Source: Sebastes aleutianus (lineage: Eukaryota; Chordata; Actinopteri; Perciformes; Sebastidae). Taken from it: a stretch of DNA of 64,000 nt. Position 1 is the first letter of the stretch. Every line of letters begins with the position of its first letter. The position numbers were made by a program, and so were the translations under genes. Below the pieces are notes generated by a model, which saw nothing but the letters and a program-made list of their open reading frames with translations, was not told where the DNA came from and searched no databases. The DNA lies in NCBI GenBank assembly GCA_916700875.1, contig CAKAKS010000013.1:15744596-15808595 (forward strand). The letters run 5' to 3'. Of this stretch, positions 37,921-49,699 are shown one piece after another.

Positions 37921-38520
37921 CATAAACCCTCATAAACCCTCATAAACCCTCATTAACCCTCATAAACCCTCATAAACCCTCATTAACCCTCATTAACCCT
38001 CATAAACCCTCATTAACCCTCATTAACCCTCATTAACCCTCATAAACCCTCATAAACCCTCATTAACCCTCATAAACCCTCATAAACCCTCATAAACCCT
38101 CATTAACCATCATTAACCCTCATAAACCCTCATAAACCGTCATAAACCCTCATTAACCCTCATAAACCCTCATTAACCCTCATAAACCCTCATAAACCCT
38201 CATTAACCCTCATAAACCCTCATAAACCCTCATTAACCCTCATAAACCCTCATAAACCCTCATTAACCCTCATAAACCCTCATAAACCCTCATTAACCCT
38301 CATAAACCCTCATTAACCCTCATTAACCCACATAAACCCTCATAAACCCTCATAAACCCTCATAAACCCTCATTAACCCTCATTAAACCTCATTAACCCT
38401 CATAAACCCTCATTAACCCTCATAAACCCTCATTAACCCTCATGAACCCTCATAAACCCTCATGAACCCTCATAAACCCTCATGAACCCTCATAAACCCT
38501 CATAAACCCTCATAAACCCT
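37921..38520. repeat. CAT(A/T)AACCCT satellite, 60 tandem 10-bp copies
   Basis: Exactly 600 bases in register, units CATAAACCCT, CATTAACCCT and rare CATGAACCCT. In the sister elements (about 200-212 and 50329-50338) only one unit is present between TTATCTT and CGGCTCCACC, so the array expanded from a single unit. Telomere-like (TTAACCCT) but 10 bp, not 6 bp. Confidence 0.95.
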
Positions 38521-38665
38521 CGGCTCCACCAGCTGAAACTGAAGCTGCAGTAGGCTGTGTAGTCTCACTGTTTAGGTTAGTTTGTCACATCTCTTGTAAA
38601 CTGATCAGCTGAAACCAAACAGCTCCTCTTCACTCTATCAGCCCTAATGTTAGCTGGAGTAGAGC

Positions 38666-39343
38666 GAGGAGGACAGAGGACAGGATAGGACAGAGGGAGG
38701 AGGACAGAGGACAGAGGGAGGAGGACAGGATAGGACAGAGGACAGGAGGACAGGATAGGACAGAGGGAGGAGGACAGAGGACAGAGGGAGGAGGACAGGA
38801 TAGGACAGAGGACAGGGGAAAGGATAGGACAGATGGAAGAGGACAGAGGGAGGAGGACAGAGGACAGGATAGGACAGAGGAAGGAGGACGGGAGGGACAG
38901 AGGACAGGATAGGACAGAGGGAGGAGGACAGGATAGGACAGATGGAAGAGGACACAGGACAGAGGACAGGATAGGACAGAGGAAGGAGGACAGGAGGGAC
39001 AGAGGGAGGAGGACAGAGGACAGGATAGGACAGAGGGAGGAGGACAGGATAGGACAGAGGGAGGAGGACAGGATAGGACAGAGGGAGTAGGGCAGGATAG
39101 GACAGAGGACAGGATAGGACAGAGGGAGGAGGACAGGATAGGACAGGATAGGACAGGGAGGAGGACAGAGGGAGGAGGAAAGAGGACAGGGGACAGGATA
39201 GGACAGGAGGATAGAGGGAGGAGGACAGAGGACAGGAAGACAGAGGGAGGAGGACAGAGGGTGGAGGACAGAGGGAGGAGGACAGAGGGAGGAGGACAGA
39301 GGGAAGAGGACAGAGGGAGGAGGACAGAGGACAGGAGGAAGGA
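38666..39343. repeat. Purine-rich minisatellite, first block inside the composite element
   Basis: GGACAGAGGGAGGA and GGACAGGATA units, about 680 bp, related to the arrays at 357-2814 and 50482-52937 but with more GGGAGGA units. Confidence 0.93.
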
Positions 39344-39778
39344 CTGATACTGACTGATGTCTGTGTTCTTCAGTCTTTATAAACTTCATTTAGTATTTTC
39401 ATGTCAGGAATATGATTTATTTTATGAACATGTTAGATTGTTTCCAGTGAGATATTCAGGAGTTCATATGGTGACTTTAATGTTGTAAACATTACTGTTG
39501 CTGCTCTAGAAACAACATTTAGCCTAGTTATATTTTAAATACAGTATATGTATATGTATAGCTAATATGCACACTTCAATATTTGTTTATTTATCGCAAG
39601 TCATATCGTCATTGTTGTATTGAACAGTGTTATTGCACATGGCAGATGTTCCTCATCTGGTGCAGGCCTAGTGTGAGAGGCTGCCCCTCAAGGAGTATGA
39701 GAGTTGTGTGGAAGAGTTTCAGTGCCAGTTCTAGTGCTCCTCTTTGTACAGCGTGGATGTGGCTGACAAAAGTCAACA
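39344..39778. repeat. 435-bp block, first copy of an internal duplication
   Basis: Nearly identical to 41341-41781 (GGACTGATACTGACTGATGT to CAAAAGTCAACAAT). In the intact right side of the element it leads on to the terminal repeat; here it stops and is joined to host-flank sequence at about 39779. Short frames on either strand are not convincing genes. Confidence 0.85.
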
Positions 39779-39971
39779 ATTCTGGTTTCCGGCCTGAATG
39801 AGGAAGTTTAAATTCTATAACAGTCAGTGAGGGCAGGGTGTGGCACTCTTTGTGCATTAACAAGCCATATATAAAAACATTAAAAACAAAATAGCATTAG
39901 CAATTCTACAATTGAGGACTAGTGTTCACTCTACTGTATTATTGTCCAAATAAATGTACTACTGAGCCTGA
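39779..39971 (+). repeat. Host leader sequence embedded inside the hAT-like element
   Basis: Matches 42070-42255 (TCTGGTTTCCGGCCTGAATG through CCAAATAAATGTACTACT), which is leader sequence outside the element. Its presence between two minisatellite blocks requires a duplication with one breakpoint in the element and one in the flank. Confidence 0.85.
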
Positions 39972-41346
39972 AGACAGGAGGACAGAGGGAGGAGGACAGG
40001 GGGATGAGGACAGGAGGACAGAGGACAGGATAGGACAGAGGACAGAGGATAGGACAGAGGACAGGATAGGACAGAGGGAGGAGGACAGAGGACAGGAGGG
40101 AGGAGGACAGGGGGAGGAGGACAGGAGGACAGGATAGGACAGAGGACAGGGGGAGGAGGACAGGAGGACAGAGGACAGGATAGGACAAAGGACAGGATAG
40201 GACAGAGGGAGGAGGACAGAGGGCAGGAGGACAGAGGACAGGAGGGAGGAGGACAGGGGGATGAGGACAGGAGGACAGAGAACAGGATAGGACAGAGGAC
40301 AGAGGGAGGAGGACAGAGGACAGGAGGGAGGAGGACAGGGGGAGGAGGACAGGATAGGACAGAGGACAGAGGGAGGAGGACAGGATAGGACAGAGGACAG
40401 GATAGGACAGAGGGAGGAGGACAGAGGACAGGATAGGACAGAGGGAGGAGGACAGGAGGAGGAGGACAGAGGACAGGATAGGACAGAGGGAGGAGGACAG
40501 AGGACAGGAGGGAGGAAGACAGGAGGACAGAGGACAGGATAGGACAGAGGGAGGAGGACAGAGGACAGGATAGGACAAAGGACAGGATAGGACAGAGGGA
40601 GGAGGACAGAGGGCAGGATAGGACAGAGGGAGGAGGACAGGAGGAGGAGGACAGGAAAGGACAGAGGGAGGTGGACAGGAGGAGGAGGACAGGAAAGGAC
40701 AGAGGGAGGAGGAAAGGAGGACAGAGGACAGGAGGACAGAGGGAGGAAGACAGGAGGACAGAAGACAGGAGGACAGGGGATAGAGGGAGGAGGACAGAGG
40801 GAGGAGGACAGAGGGAGGAGGACAGGAGGACAGAGGGAGGAAGACAGGAGGACAACGGGAGGAGAACAGAAGACAGGAGGACAGAGGGAGGAAGACAGGA
40901 GGACAGCGGGAGGAGAACAGAAGACAGGAGGACAGAGGGAGGAGGAAAGGAGGACAGGAGGACAGAGGGAGGAAGGCAGGAAGACAGGAAGACAGGAGGA
41001 CAGAGGGAGGAGGACAGTGGGAGGAGCACAGAGAGAGGAGGACAGTGGAAGGAGGACAGAAGACAGGAGGACAGAGGGAGGAGGACAGAGGAAGGAGGAC
41101 AGGGGACAGAGGGAGGAGGACAGGAGGACAGAGGGAGGAAGACAGGAGGACAGGAGGACAGAGGGAGGAGGACAGGAAGACAGTGGGAGGAGGACAGAGG
41201 GAGGAGAACAAAGGACAGGAGACCAGAGGGAAGAAGACAGGAGGACAGAGGGAGGAGGACAGGATGGCAGAGGACAGAGGGAGGAGGACAGGAGGACAGA
41301 GGGAGGAGGACAGGAGGACAGAGGGAAGAGGACAGGAGGAAGGACT
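39972..41346. repeat. Purine-rich minisatellite, second block inside the composite element
   Basis: About 1.37 kb of GGACAGGAGGACAGAGGGAG-type units. Both strands show long open frames of repetitive peptides, which I reject as genes. Confidence 0.93.
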
Positions 41347-41946
41347 GATACTGACTGATGTCTGTGTTCTTCAGTCTTTATAAACTTCATTTAGTATTTT
41401 CATGTCAGGAATATGATTTATTTTATGAACATGTTAGATTGTTTCCAGTGAGATATTCAGGAGTTCATATGGTGACTTTAATGTTGTAAACATTACTGTT
41501 GCTGCTCTAGAAACAACATTTAGCCTAGTTATATTTTAAATACAGTATATTTATATGTATAGCTAATATGCACACTTCAATATTTGTTTATTTATTGCAA
41601 GTCATATCGTCATCGTAATATTGAACAGTGTTATTGCACATGGCAGATGTTCCTCATATGGTGCAGGCCTAGTGTGAGAGGCTGCCCCTCAAGTAGTATG
41701 AGAGTTGTGTGGAAGAGTTTCAGTGCCAGTTCTAGTGCTCCTCTTTGTACAGCGTGGATGTGGCTGACAAAAGTCAACAATAAGTAATATTCTTATTAGG
41801 AATAAATTTGCCTCGGGAGTGAACTGTGCATTGCTGAATAGGGTAGGCCTACGCTACTGTATTTTAACATCGGTCATAATGGTGATACTTGGAGAGCCAA
41901 ATATTTTCTGAGGTGGTACTTGGTGAAAAAAGTTTGAGAACCACTG

Positions 41947-43573
41947 CTCTAATGTTTACCTTGAAAACTGTATTGTGAAATAGTCTGTGTGCTCGCTTAA
42001 GAAAAGCACATTCATGTAGCTCTACTCTTATTCATAACCATTTCACAGCTGTACACATTCAACGTTCAATTCTGGTTTCTGGCCTGAATGAGGAAGTTTA
42101 AATTCTATAACAGTCAGTGAGGGCAGGGTGTGGCACTCTTTGTGCATTAACAAGCCATATATAAAAACATTAAAAAAAATAGCATTAGCAATTCTACAAT
42201 TGAGGACTAGTGTTCACTCTACTGTATTTTTGTCCAAATTAATTTACTACTCAACCTGATGCAGATCTCAGAAAATCCAGTGAATATAGGAGAGATTTCA
42301 AGTTGCAGAATGAAATTATTTTGCCTACATGTCAGTACTTGGCTGAGGGGTTTGTAAATCGCATTATTTACATGTCAATGTGCTTATTCATCCTAGTCAG
42401 TACATCAACGATCAGTCCAACCTGTTCTAACCTGAACTACTGTTATTCATAATTATGTCTTCATTATCAGTGAAGATGGATATTTGATATCATCATTAAT
42501 ACTTTCTGAACTTACAAACACAAGATTTCATCATTGTACCTCCTTGTAAAACCACAGATTTCCTGCACAAGTGTTGAATTGTGGTTGCCAGCCTGAATGA
42601 GGAAGTTCTAAATCTCACTAGTTGGTAAGGGCAAGGAATGACACTCATAACTTTGCACAAGTGAGACCAGTTATTGTTGTCATTATAATACAGAGCAAAA
42701 AGAAAAATAAAGTGCTACAACAATATATTTGCAAGTCATCTAAAACATTATATCATTAGCATTTGCAACATTCATATATAGTCAGAGAGATTGTCGTGTT
42801 GAGTTTTGATAGGTGTAGTTCACCCCTTGTCGACATTGTAAGTTGATTTCTGTACAATCCTCTAATATTTACCTGAAAATTGTATAATATTGTAAAATAA
42901 TAAGTGTGCTTAATTAACAGAAGAACATTCATGTAGCCCTACTCTAATTCATAATCCATTCTTATGGTTATATGATGTCATCATAATGAACATTTACTTA
43001 CAAACACAATATTTCATCTTTGTACCTGCTACGACCAAAAATGATTATATGTTTCACAGCTGTTCACATTCAAAGTTTAATTCTGGTTGCCGCCCTAAAT
43101 GAGGAAGTTCAAAGTGTAACCCGTGTGTGAGGGCAAAGTGTGGCACTTTTTGTGCATTATCAAATCATCTAGAATTCAGGACCAGTGTTCACTCGACTGT
43201 ATTTGTGTCCAAATTAGATATACTACTCAACCAAATCAAATCAAATATAGGAGAGTTGTGTAAATTATTTTTGCATACCTGTACATGTCAGTACTTGGCT
43301 GAGGGGTTTGTGAATCACAGCCTCGGTGATAAACGTCACCTCTAGTTGTACAGTAATGTATGTAGCCATGTAGATGGTTTCTGATTTAGTTGCCCTCAGG
43401 ATAGAATTATCTACCATCTGTACCCATACCCAAAAGCACTGAAAAATTACCCTTGAAAATGAAATAAACATAATGAACCTTAAATTGTAATGATAGCTTT
43501 TGGCCGCTTGTCTAATGTTTAAAATGACAACAAATGTTGTGACAATAACATCATGATTTTGTCTTTTCCACAG
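41947..43573 (+). repeat. Leader modules upstream of copy E
   Basis: Diverged leader modules (41947-42360 and 42770-43573) with the GAATGAGGAAGTT and AAATGAGGAAGTTC blocks. They include the donor-like GTCGACATT|GTAAGT at 42838 and the acceptor CAG at 43571-43573. Same order as upstream of C. Confidence 0.6.
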
Positions 43574-43591
43574 GTACTCTGAAGCAAAGAA

Positions 43592-46500
43592 ATGAATATC
43601 TCCACACAGTTTCAATTCCCCCCCAAAAAAACGCATCCTATAATACAGTGTATTAAGAACAAGAACACCAAGAAGCTGAAAAAATTGCTAAAGGACAACA
43701 ACATCAATGAAGTTTACCCAAGCAGAGAGAGTAAAGACTATATAACTCCACTGATTGCTGCTGTTGTAAATCACAATTGGGATATTTTCACTTTCCTACT
43801 ACAAGAGGGTGCAGACCCAAATAAGGCTTCCCAAATTGGCCTTACACCTTTACATTATGTCTCACTATCCAAAGCACCACTTCTTTTTGTGGAAAAACTG
43901 CTTGAAGCAAAAGCTGATCCAAATGGAGGGATTCCCATTCAGCGATTCACACCGCTGCAAACTGCCGCCATCAATGACAGAGATGATGTCATGAAAGTGC
44001 TCATTTCTGCTGGGGCAGAGGTAAAATTGTTACCTTGCACTGATCCTGAACAGATTATTCACAATGAAAAAATATCTCAGATGATTCATAACCTTGCATC
44101 AAAAGGAGATGAATTATGCTCCAAGATCAGATATTTTTTGGATTTGGAAATTGCTGTGCGAGGGGGACCACCTGAAGAAGTGTTCAAAACTTTTGACAGT
44201 CACATGTTGCTGGAGCATCCTCTGACCCATCTGACCATGATCGAAATGCTTTTGAATAAAACGTATCTGTTAAATGCATTTGGGTCAGTTGCAGAAAAAT
44301 ACCGCCAGGAAAGTATCAAATGGCTGAAAGACACTGGAAATCTGAGCTCCTACATTGCAGATGTAGTCAGTCGCTTTCCAAACATTCCCCAGGAACATGT
44401 AAAACAAGCAATTGCTAGTTTATATACAGTTTTCTGCACAATGGAAGACATACCAAATGAGCAAGCTTTGGCTATAATCCCCCAACTACTGAACCAGCTT
44501 TGCTCAAAAGAGAGACCTGATATATGTGCAGATGTTCTGCAAGCACTATATGTGATCACACAGAAAACAAAAGGCACAAATGGCTGGGATCCCAGCTTTA
44601 TTGAGAAGTTATGCAAAACAGTTGCTCCTTTTGTAAAGGATGAACACTCCTCTGGCATTAGAGCCTTCACGTATGGCATATTTGCAAACTTGCTTTCAGT
44701 TGAACATGCAGCCAACATCTTTACATCTGTGGGGATAACTTCAGTGCCTGAGGACATACTGACATCTGCAGATATGTACATGAATGACAAGCTGAAAGAA
44801 GGGCTCAGACGACTGAACAATCATTTCACCAAACCAAACTCAGAATGTGAGGATGTTGCAGCCTCACCTGGATCCAAAAAAAAGCAAGAAGACCCAAATG
44901 ATGAAGTGTGCACTGATCTAACAGCAGCTCCTGTTGTGGAGTCAACTTCAAATGTGAAGCCATTCCACCTCGACACCATGTCATCAGTAACACACAAATG
45001 GCTACAAATCAGCAAGAGGTGGAGAGGGAAATTAGAGAAGCTTCTGAGCACTGATGAAAGTAAAGTAACCAGAATTGGGAGCATGATTTATGTGAATGAT
45101 GCAGAATTCCGCATAGCGAAGGGAAGTGATGGTACTGAAGTCTTCTTGGGGCTGAGAGATGACGGCACTGAAGTTGCTATTAAGAGAATGTCTAAATGCA
45201 ACTATCAGGTGCTGAAGAATGAGGAAGGATTTCTACGACTTCCAGAGCTCGATCATCAATCTATTGTACGATATGTTGATGCTGCGGAGGATGAGAACTT
45301 TGGATATCTTGGTCTTCAGCTTTGTGAATACACCTTGGAAGAATACATCAGAAATAATGACGGTGGTCTCCAGAAAAACAATCTTGTCAAACAGGTTCTC
45401 AAGAGTTTAAAGGTGCTTCATTGTCAAAATCCTCCAATTCTCCACCGGGATCTCAAACCACAGAATGTTTTGATCGGTAAGACAAGTTAAAAATATACTG
45501 AAATGAAGGAATTCACTATCTGAAATTAAGAAAAAAAACAATATTTGAATTTATAATTATCATGCATAATTTTCAGAGTTTGTCTACCTGATTTGTCCTG
45601 CAGATGTTAACGGGAGGGCAAGACTAGCTGATTTTGGCATAAGTAGACGGTTAACCAAAGGCCAAACAACTTATCGCACAGGCAGTGCAGGAACAAAATG
45701 CTGGATGGCCAAGGAGACTTTAGCAGAAGAAGGTGACATACCATACAAGTCAAACACTGATATACAGGTGAGTTTTTCTGCTTAACAAACTTGATTGATG
45801 ACTTGGTGAAAAATACTTCCTTAATTGCTAAAATGTTCTGTTCATTCTGAAGGTGGCAGGGATGCTGATTTATTATATCCTCTCTGGAGGACAACATCCT
45901 TTCGGCAATTCCTTTGAATGTGAGTACAACATCCATAAAGGGAAGTACAGTTTGGACCATGTTCAAGATGTGGTGGCAAAGGATCTCATTGAGTGGATGA
46001 TCAATGAAGAACCAAAGAACAGACCTAAAGTGGAGGAATGCTTGAGTCATCCCTTCTTCTGGACCTCTAAATCGTAAGAAAGAAATGTGATTGATTGATA
46101 AAAAATCAATTTTAAAGTCGTTGTTACCTATTTGTTTTTTTCTATGTGATGACCTTGTCAGGTGTTTAGTGGGTCTACAACTTCCGTCCAAAGTGAAATA
46201 TACCAGGCCTGTCTTGCCTATAAGCTGCATCTAACCAGATCAGGAGTTGCGACAATTGGCCACAGGGTTGTACAGAGGTCTTTGCAAGTCACTATAATGG
46301 CCCATTAACTGCGACGATTAACATCTTTTGTTTCCTTATAACTGGGTTGTACTGTTGTGGATCGCCGGTTACGCGATTGGCTACTTGCGGCGGCCACAGC
46401 CCAGATGCACAACCCTGATTCAAAATGAATGGAAAAACTTGCGTTTTTTGTCGCACTGCCTGATCTGGTGTGAATGCAGTCTTAGGGTTGCTATTATTGG

Positions 46501-47512
46501 ACAGCTGCTGTTTGGAGGAGGGGTTTAGCGAATGGTCCGTTTCCATCACTAACATTTTCAATCAGTATCATATGATACTTTTTCAAGGTTCTGTTTATGT
46601 TGCAGTTCATTTATCCTAAAAATAAACTTTTTCAGGAAAGTCGAATACCTGAAAGAAATTGGTAACAGGAAGGAGGCGGAAAACTGTCGAAAGGCTGCCC
46701 AGAAACTAGTTCGCGCATTGGAAGAATGTGCCAGGGATGGATTCTTCAAACAGTGGAAAAATAAGGTGACATAACAAGCTGTAACTTTTGCTTTTCAGTT
46801 CTTATGATTGGAATTTATGAGTAATTATTTTTGGTGTTGCAGTTTCCACCAGAGTTGGTCAAGAAGATGGAACTCAAAGGGAGCCCCTACCCAGACAACC
46901 CACTGGGATTACTGCGCTTCATACGAAACCTCCATCAGCACTAGTGAGTGAAAGGGATGCAGGGCCTTAAAATGTACATAAAAGGAAATATTTACAATTT
47001 ATAAACACTGATACAATAATTATACGTGTTTATTGATTGGTTTTAAGAGAGTTGTGTTGTTCAATCTCTTTATAATACAAAAAATATTCATTAGTCTTAA
47101 GAATATTGTACATTTTTTATACATTCAACTGCTTGCTGATACTATGCGCCTATATACACCCTGAAATACAGTTTTAAATAACCAAGCCATCTTGACGAAG
47201 TATTTGTTTACAGTTAAATTGAGAAAGTAATACCATGGCACTACATTTGATTCAAAATATAACAAAATAATATATTAAATATCGTGTTTTGTTTACAGTG
47301 TCGAGGATGCAGCCCAAGTTGATGTGATGAAGATATTTCCTGATCTCTTCGGATGTGTTTACAAGTTTGCCAAGACCCAAGGGTGGAATTCAGAGACCCC
47401 CTTGAGGGAAATGTTTCAAAGAGAAGACATCAGCATCAGCTTTACAATGCTGTCCATCAGTCCTGATGAGCGTCTGGGTGTCCCAGTTCAAGAGTCTCAA
47501 CCCAGAGACTAG
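43592..47512 (+). CDS. Copy E: ankyrin-kinase-KEN endoribonuclease (RNase L/IRE1-like), intact
   Basis: Exons 43592-45476, 45604-45767, 45853-46073, 46636-46765, 46843-46943, 47299-47512; 904 aa. Three ankyrin repeats, a helical middle with a KTYLLNAFGSVAEKYRQ insertion, and the shortest Lys linker (SKKKQEDPN). Kinase has Lys531, HRD Asp620 and DFG Asp638; KEN has Trp797, Arg828 and His833. The linker and early KEN (exons 4-5) are clearly more diverged than in other copies: KVEYLKEIGNRKEAEN, AQKLVRALEE, MELKGSPYPDNPLG. Neighbouring exons 3 and 6 are nearly identical to the others. The exon 3 end is also changed (SK in place of SE, and Ser at the split codon). It shares the solo LTR and an enlarged intron 5 with B. 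Function inferred as for A. Confidence 0.9.
46224..46481. mobile_element. PIF/Harbinger-like MITE in intron 3 of copy E (decayed left end)
   Basis: The right end, GATCTGGTGTGAATGCAGTC followed by TTA, is clear; the left end (AGCTGCATCTAACCAGATCA) has lost bases. The interior reads GGATCGCCGGTTACGCGATT, as in A'. Confidence 0.75.
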
Positions 47513-47639
47513 AAGTGAAGTCAACTTCAAAAAGGATCAGGGACTTCAAAAATGACTTTAGAGTCTTATAAGCAGTCAGAGGAAAAAACAAACGCAAGCA
47601 ATTCTGATATAATAGTTTTTAATAGTTATCATGTCCAGC

Positions 47640-48448
47640 TGTTACGGTCTTAGAGTGACTGTTCGTTGTTGTTGTATATTGTTGTGCTGCGCTCTCCTTT
47701 GCTCTTGTTCTTTTGGTGCGCTCTGCTGTTCCTCCGCACCGAGATGACGTCACGTCTGGGGATCCCCTTCAGGGCCACGCCTCCGGACGCCCCCTCAGGT
47801 GGATGCCCCAGTTTCCCGCCATTTGTGGTCCGGCCTCCGATACGTCACCGCTGTGTCTACCACTCCGCGGTCGGGGCAGAACCGGCCGAATCGTTTAAAA
47901 TAGGACCGGAGATGAACGAAAAGGGTGGCTGTGATTACGCTTGATCAGTCCACCTCGTTGCTTCTGTGTGTGTGGTTAACTTTGTAATATAGAGGCATTT
48001 GTTATTTGTTGGAACTGGGCTAGAGAGAAGTGTTTTAGGTCACATATTAATGTGCTAGTTGGATAGTCTGTCCTCTGTGTAAATCACTAGTTAGAGAGGT
48101 GGCTGCCATTCGTGTGTTTTGTTTGTTAGTGTTGAGAGCAGTTAAAATAGGGTTTTGTTTCTTGTTTATATTGAGTTGTTTGCCAGCTCAGCTGTGATTC
48201 TTATTTCTAGTTTGCAGTAGTTTTTGTTTTATTAAGTTATTGATTTCGGCGCCATTAGAAGCCCGTTCCTAAGTTACATTTTGTCAGCACTTTGTGTTCG
48301 CTTTTGTTTGCTGCATCTTGTTGGTAAATTGCCTGCAGCTTGTTTCTATCATTTTAAATTGTGCATTTAACAATAAACGGCTACTTTACGCCTGATACCA
48401 TCGGCTCATGTTGCTTCCCTCACCCCTAGACCTAAATGGGACATAACA
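47640..48448 (+). mobile_element. Solo LTR in the 3' UTR of copy E (809 bp)
   Basis: Same position, length and CCAGC flanks (47635-47639, 48449-48453) as in B and D. Here the late motif reads AACAATAAACGG, a full AATAAA, so it could provide an earlier poly(A) site. Confidence 0.88.
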
Positions 48449-49196
48449 CCAGCCAAGGTTTCATAGCAAGGTTTTAGCAGCACTAGGTAACAAGACTGCA
48501 CAAAAAGGAAGTCCAATATACTATGTGTTACTATACTGTGTTACTATTAACTTTAACAATGGCTCTGTATCCAAGTAAGCCATGACAGTGTGACAGTGAG
48601 CCAGCATGAACAATACCAGGACCCTGAAACTGATGCAGCTAAATGGAATTCAGCCATCATTCATTTTATTATTTACACTTGTGCTTTTCCTGCTGCCACA
48701 ACATGTCTTCTGTGAAATACGCCTGTAAGGTTTTGCAAATGTTTTGTGCATAGTAACTATTTTCCAAAGGCTGGTGAGTGGATTATAAGATGCTTTAGTA
48801 TTTTTTTATTTTGTGAGATTTTATATTTTTGCTTGACCATTATCATTACAAGGAACCATTGTACTTTTATTTTGCTACATTTATCTGATGGCTTTAGTTG
48901 TGACTTACCTTGAAACATTGATATGTCATATGTAAGATATTTTTAGTTTTTATTCCTGACATATTTTTACCACTATAGTTTTTTTTTAATATTACTATTT
49001 ATTTTATTCTTGTATATTTCCATGATATCACTTTGTTAAATTGTTGTTTTTTACACAAATAACAGAGCATGGGACAAATAGTGTTCTGAGTTATTTTAGT
49101 TTCTTGAGCTGTTTTTGATCACCCCATTGGACCTGTCCCTTTACCTGTTGTCATAGCCTCTCAGAAGTTTTACTATTTCAGAACAATTGTGAGATG

Positions 49197-49202
49197 AATA
49201 AA
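49197..49202 (+). terminator. Poly(A) signal AATAAA of copy E
   Basis: AATAAAGAGGTTGG context conserved across the array. Confidence 0.6.
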
Positions 49203-49580
49203 GAGGTTGGGCATATAGTCTGTTCTGTGAGAATACTGAATGTGGACTTATTTTGCCTGCAGATCTTTGCACCCAATGATAAGAGCCATTTTAGACTTCT
49301 GAGTTTGTTAGTTTCACTTAAATGGAAAAGCAGAGTGTATGGCAAAAAAAAGTCTTTTAACTCGTGAAGCATATCTGTGAGCGCACTGTAACAACTGAAG
49401 GCACTCAGGTGATCAACATGGTTATCAACTCAGATCATTTCACATTTGGACTTTAGTGACTCAGAGAACAATATTCAGAGATACTTTTGTAAGAAAATCA
49501 ACTAGAATCATAACAGTGAAAGGGGCATTTCCGCCTTTTACTTTAGAAACCCAACCCATCTCTCCCAGCAACCTTAGCTG

Positions 49581-49669
49581 TATATAGGAGGAGCAAGAGA
49601 GAGAGGCAGAATTAGAGAAATATCACAGTAAGTTTTGATAAACTGCAGCGGACAATCCACGTCGACATT
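49581..49669 (+). promoter_or_regulatory. Candidate core promoter and first exon for copy A'
   Basis: TATATAGG (49581), GAGAGAGAGGCAG and donor GTCGACATT|GTAAGT (49670). The next acceptor is at 53429, so the presumed 5'-UTR intron spans the truncated hAT-like element and its minisatellite. Confidence 0.45.
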
Positions 49670-49699
49670 GTAAGTTAATCTTCCTACAATCCTCTAAAG

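Larger units (their letters stand above)
37282..41946. mobile_element. Composite non-autonomous hAT-like element (4665 bp) with satellites
   Basis: Ends CAGTGGTTCTCAAACT and AGTTTGAGAACCACTG. The flanks are CTCTAAAG (37274-37281) and CTCTAATG (41947-41954), seven of eight bases equal and close to the hAT target pattern. The interior holds a CAGT microsatellite (37524-37553), a 60-copy 10-bp satellite, a minisatellite, a 435-bp block, about 190 bases copied from the host flank, a second minisatellite, and the 435-bp block again. No transposase frame is visible. The internal duplication shows that it grew after insertion. Confidence 0.82.

Noticed and set aside
37921..38520. Interstitial telomere
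   Set aside because: The unit is 10 bp with CAT, not TTAGGG/CCCTAA hexamers, and a single-copy precursor exists in sister elements.
39583..39863. Short frames in the 435-bp block as a hAT transposase fragment
   Set aside because: No recognisable transposase motif and no extension beyond about 77 codons on either strand.
40671..41383. Plus-strand G/R/E/D/T-rich frames of 112-225 codons
   Set aside because: Same minisatellite read on the other strand. No conserved domain, and composition dictated by the repeat.
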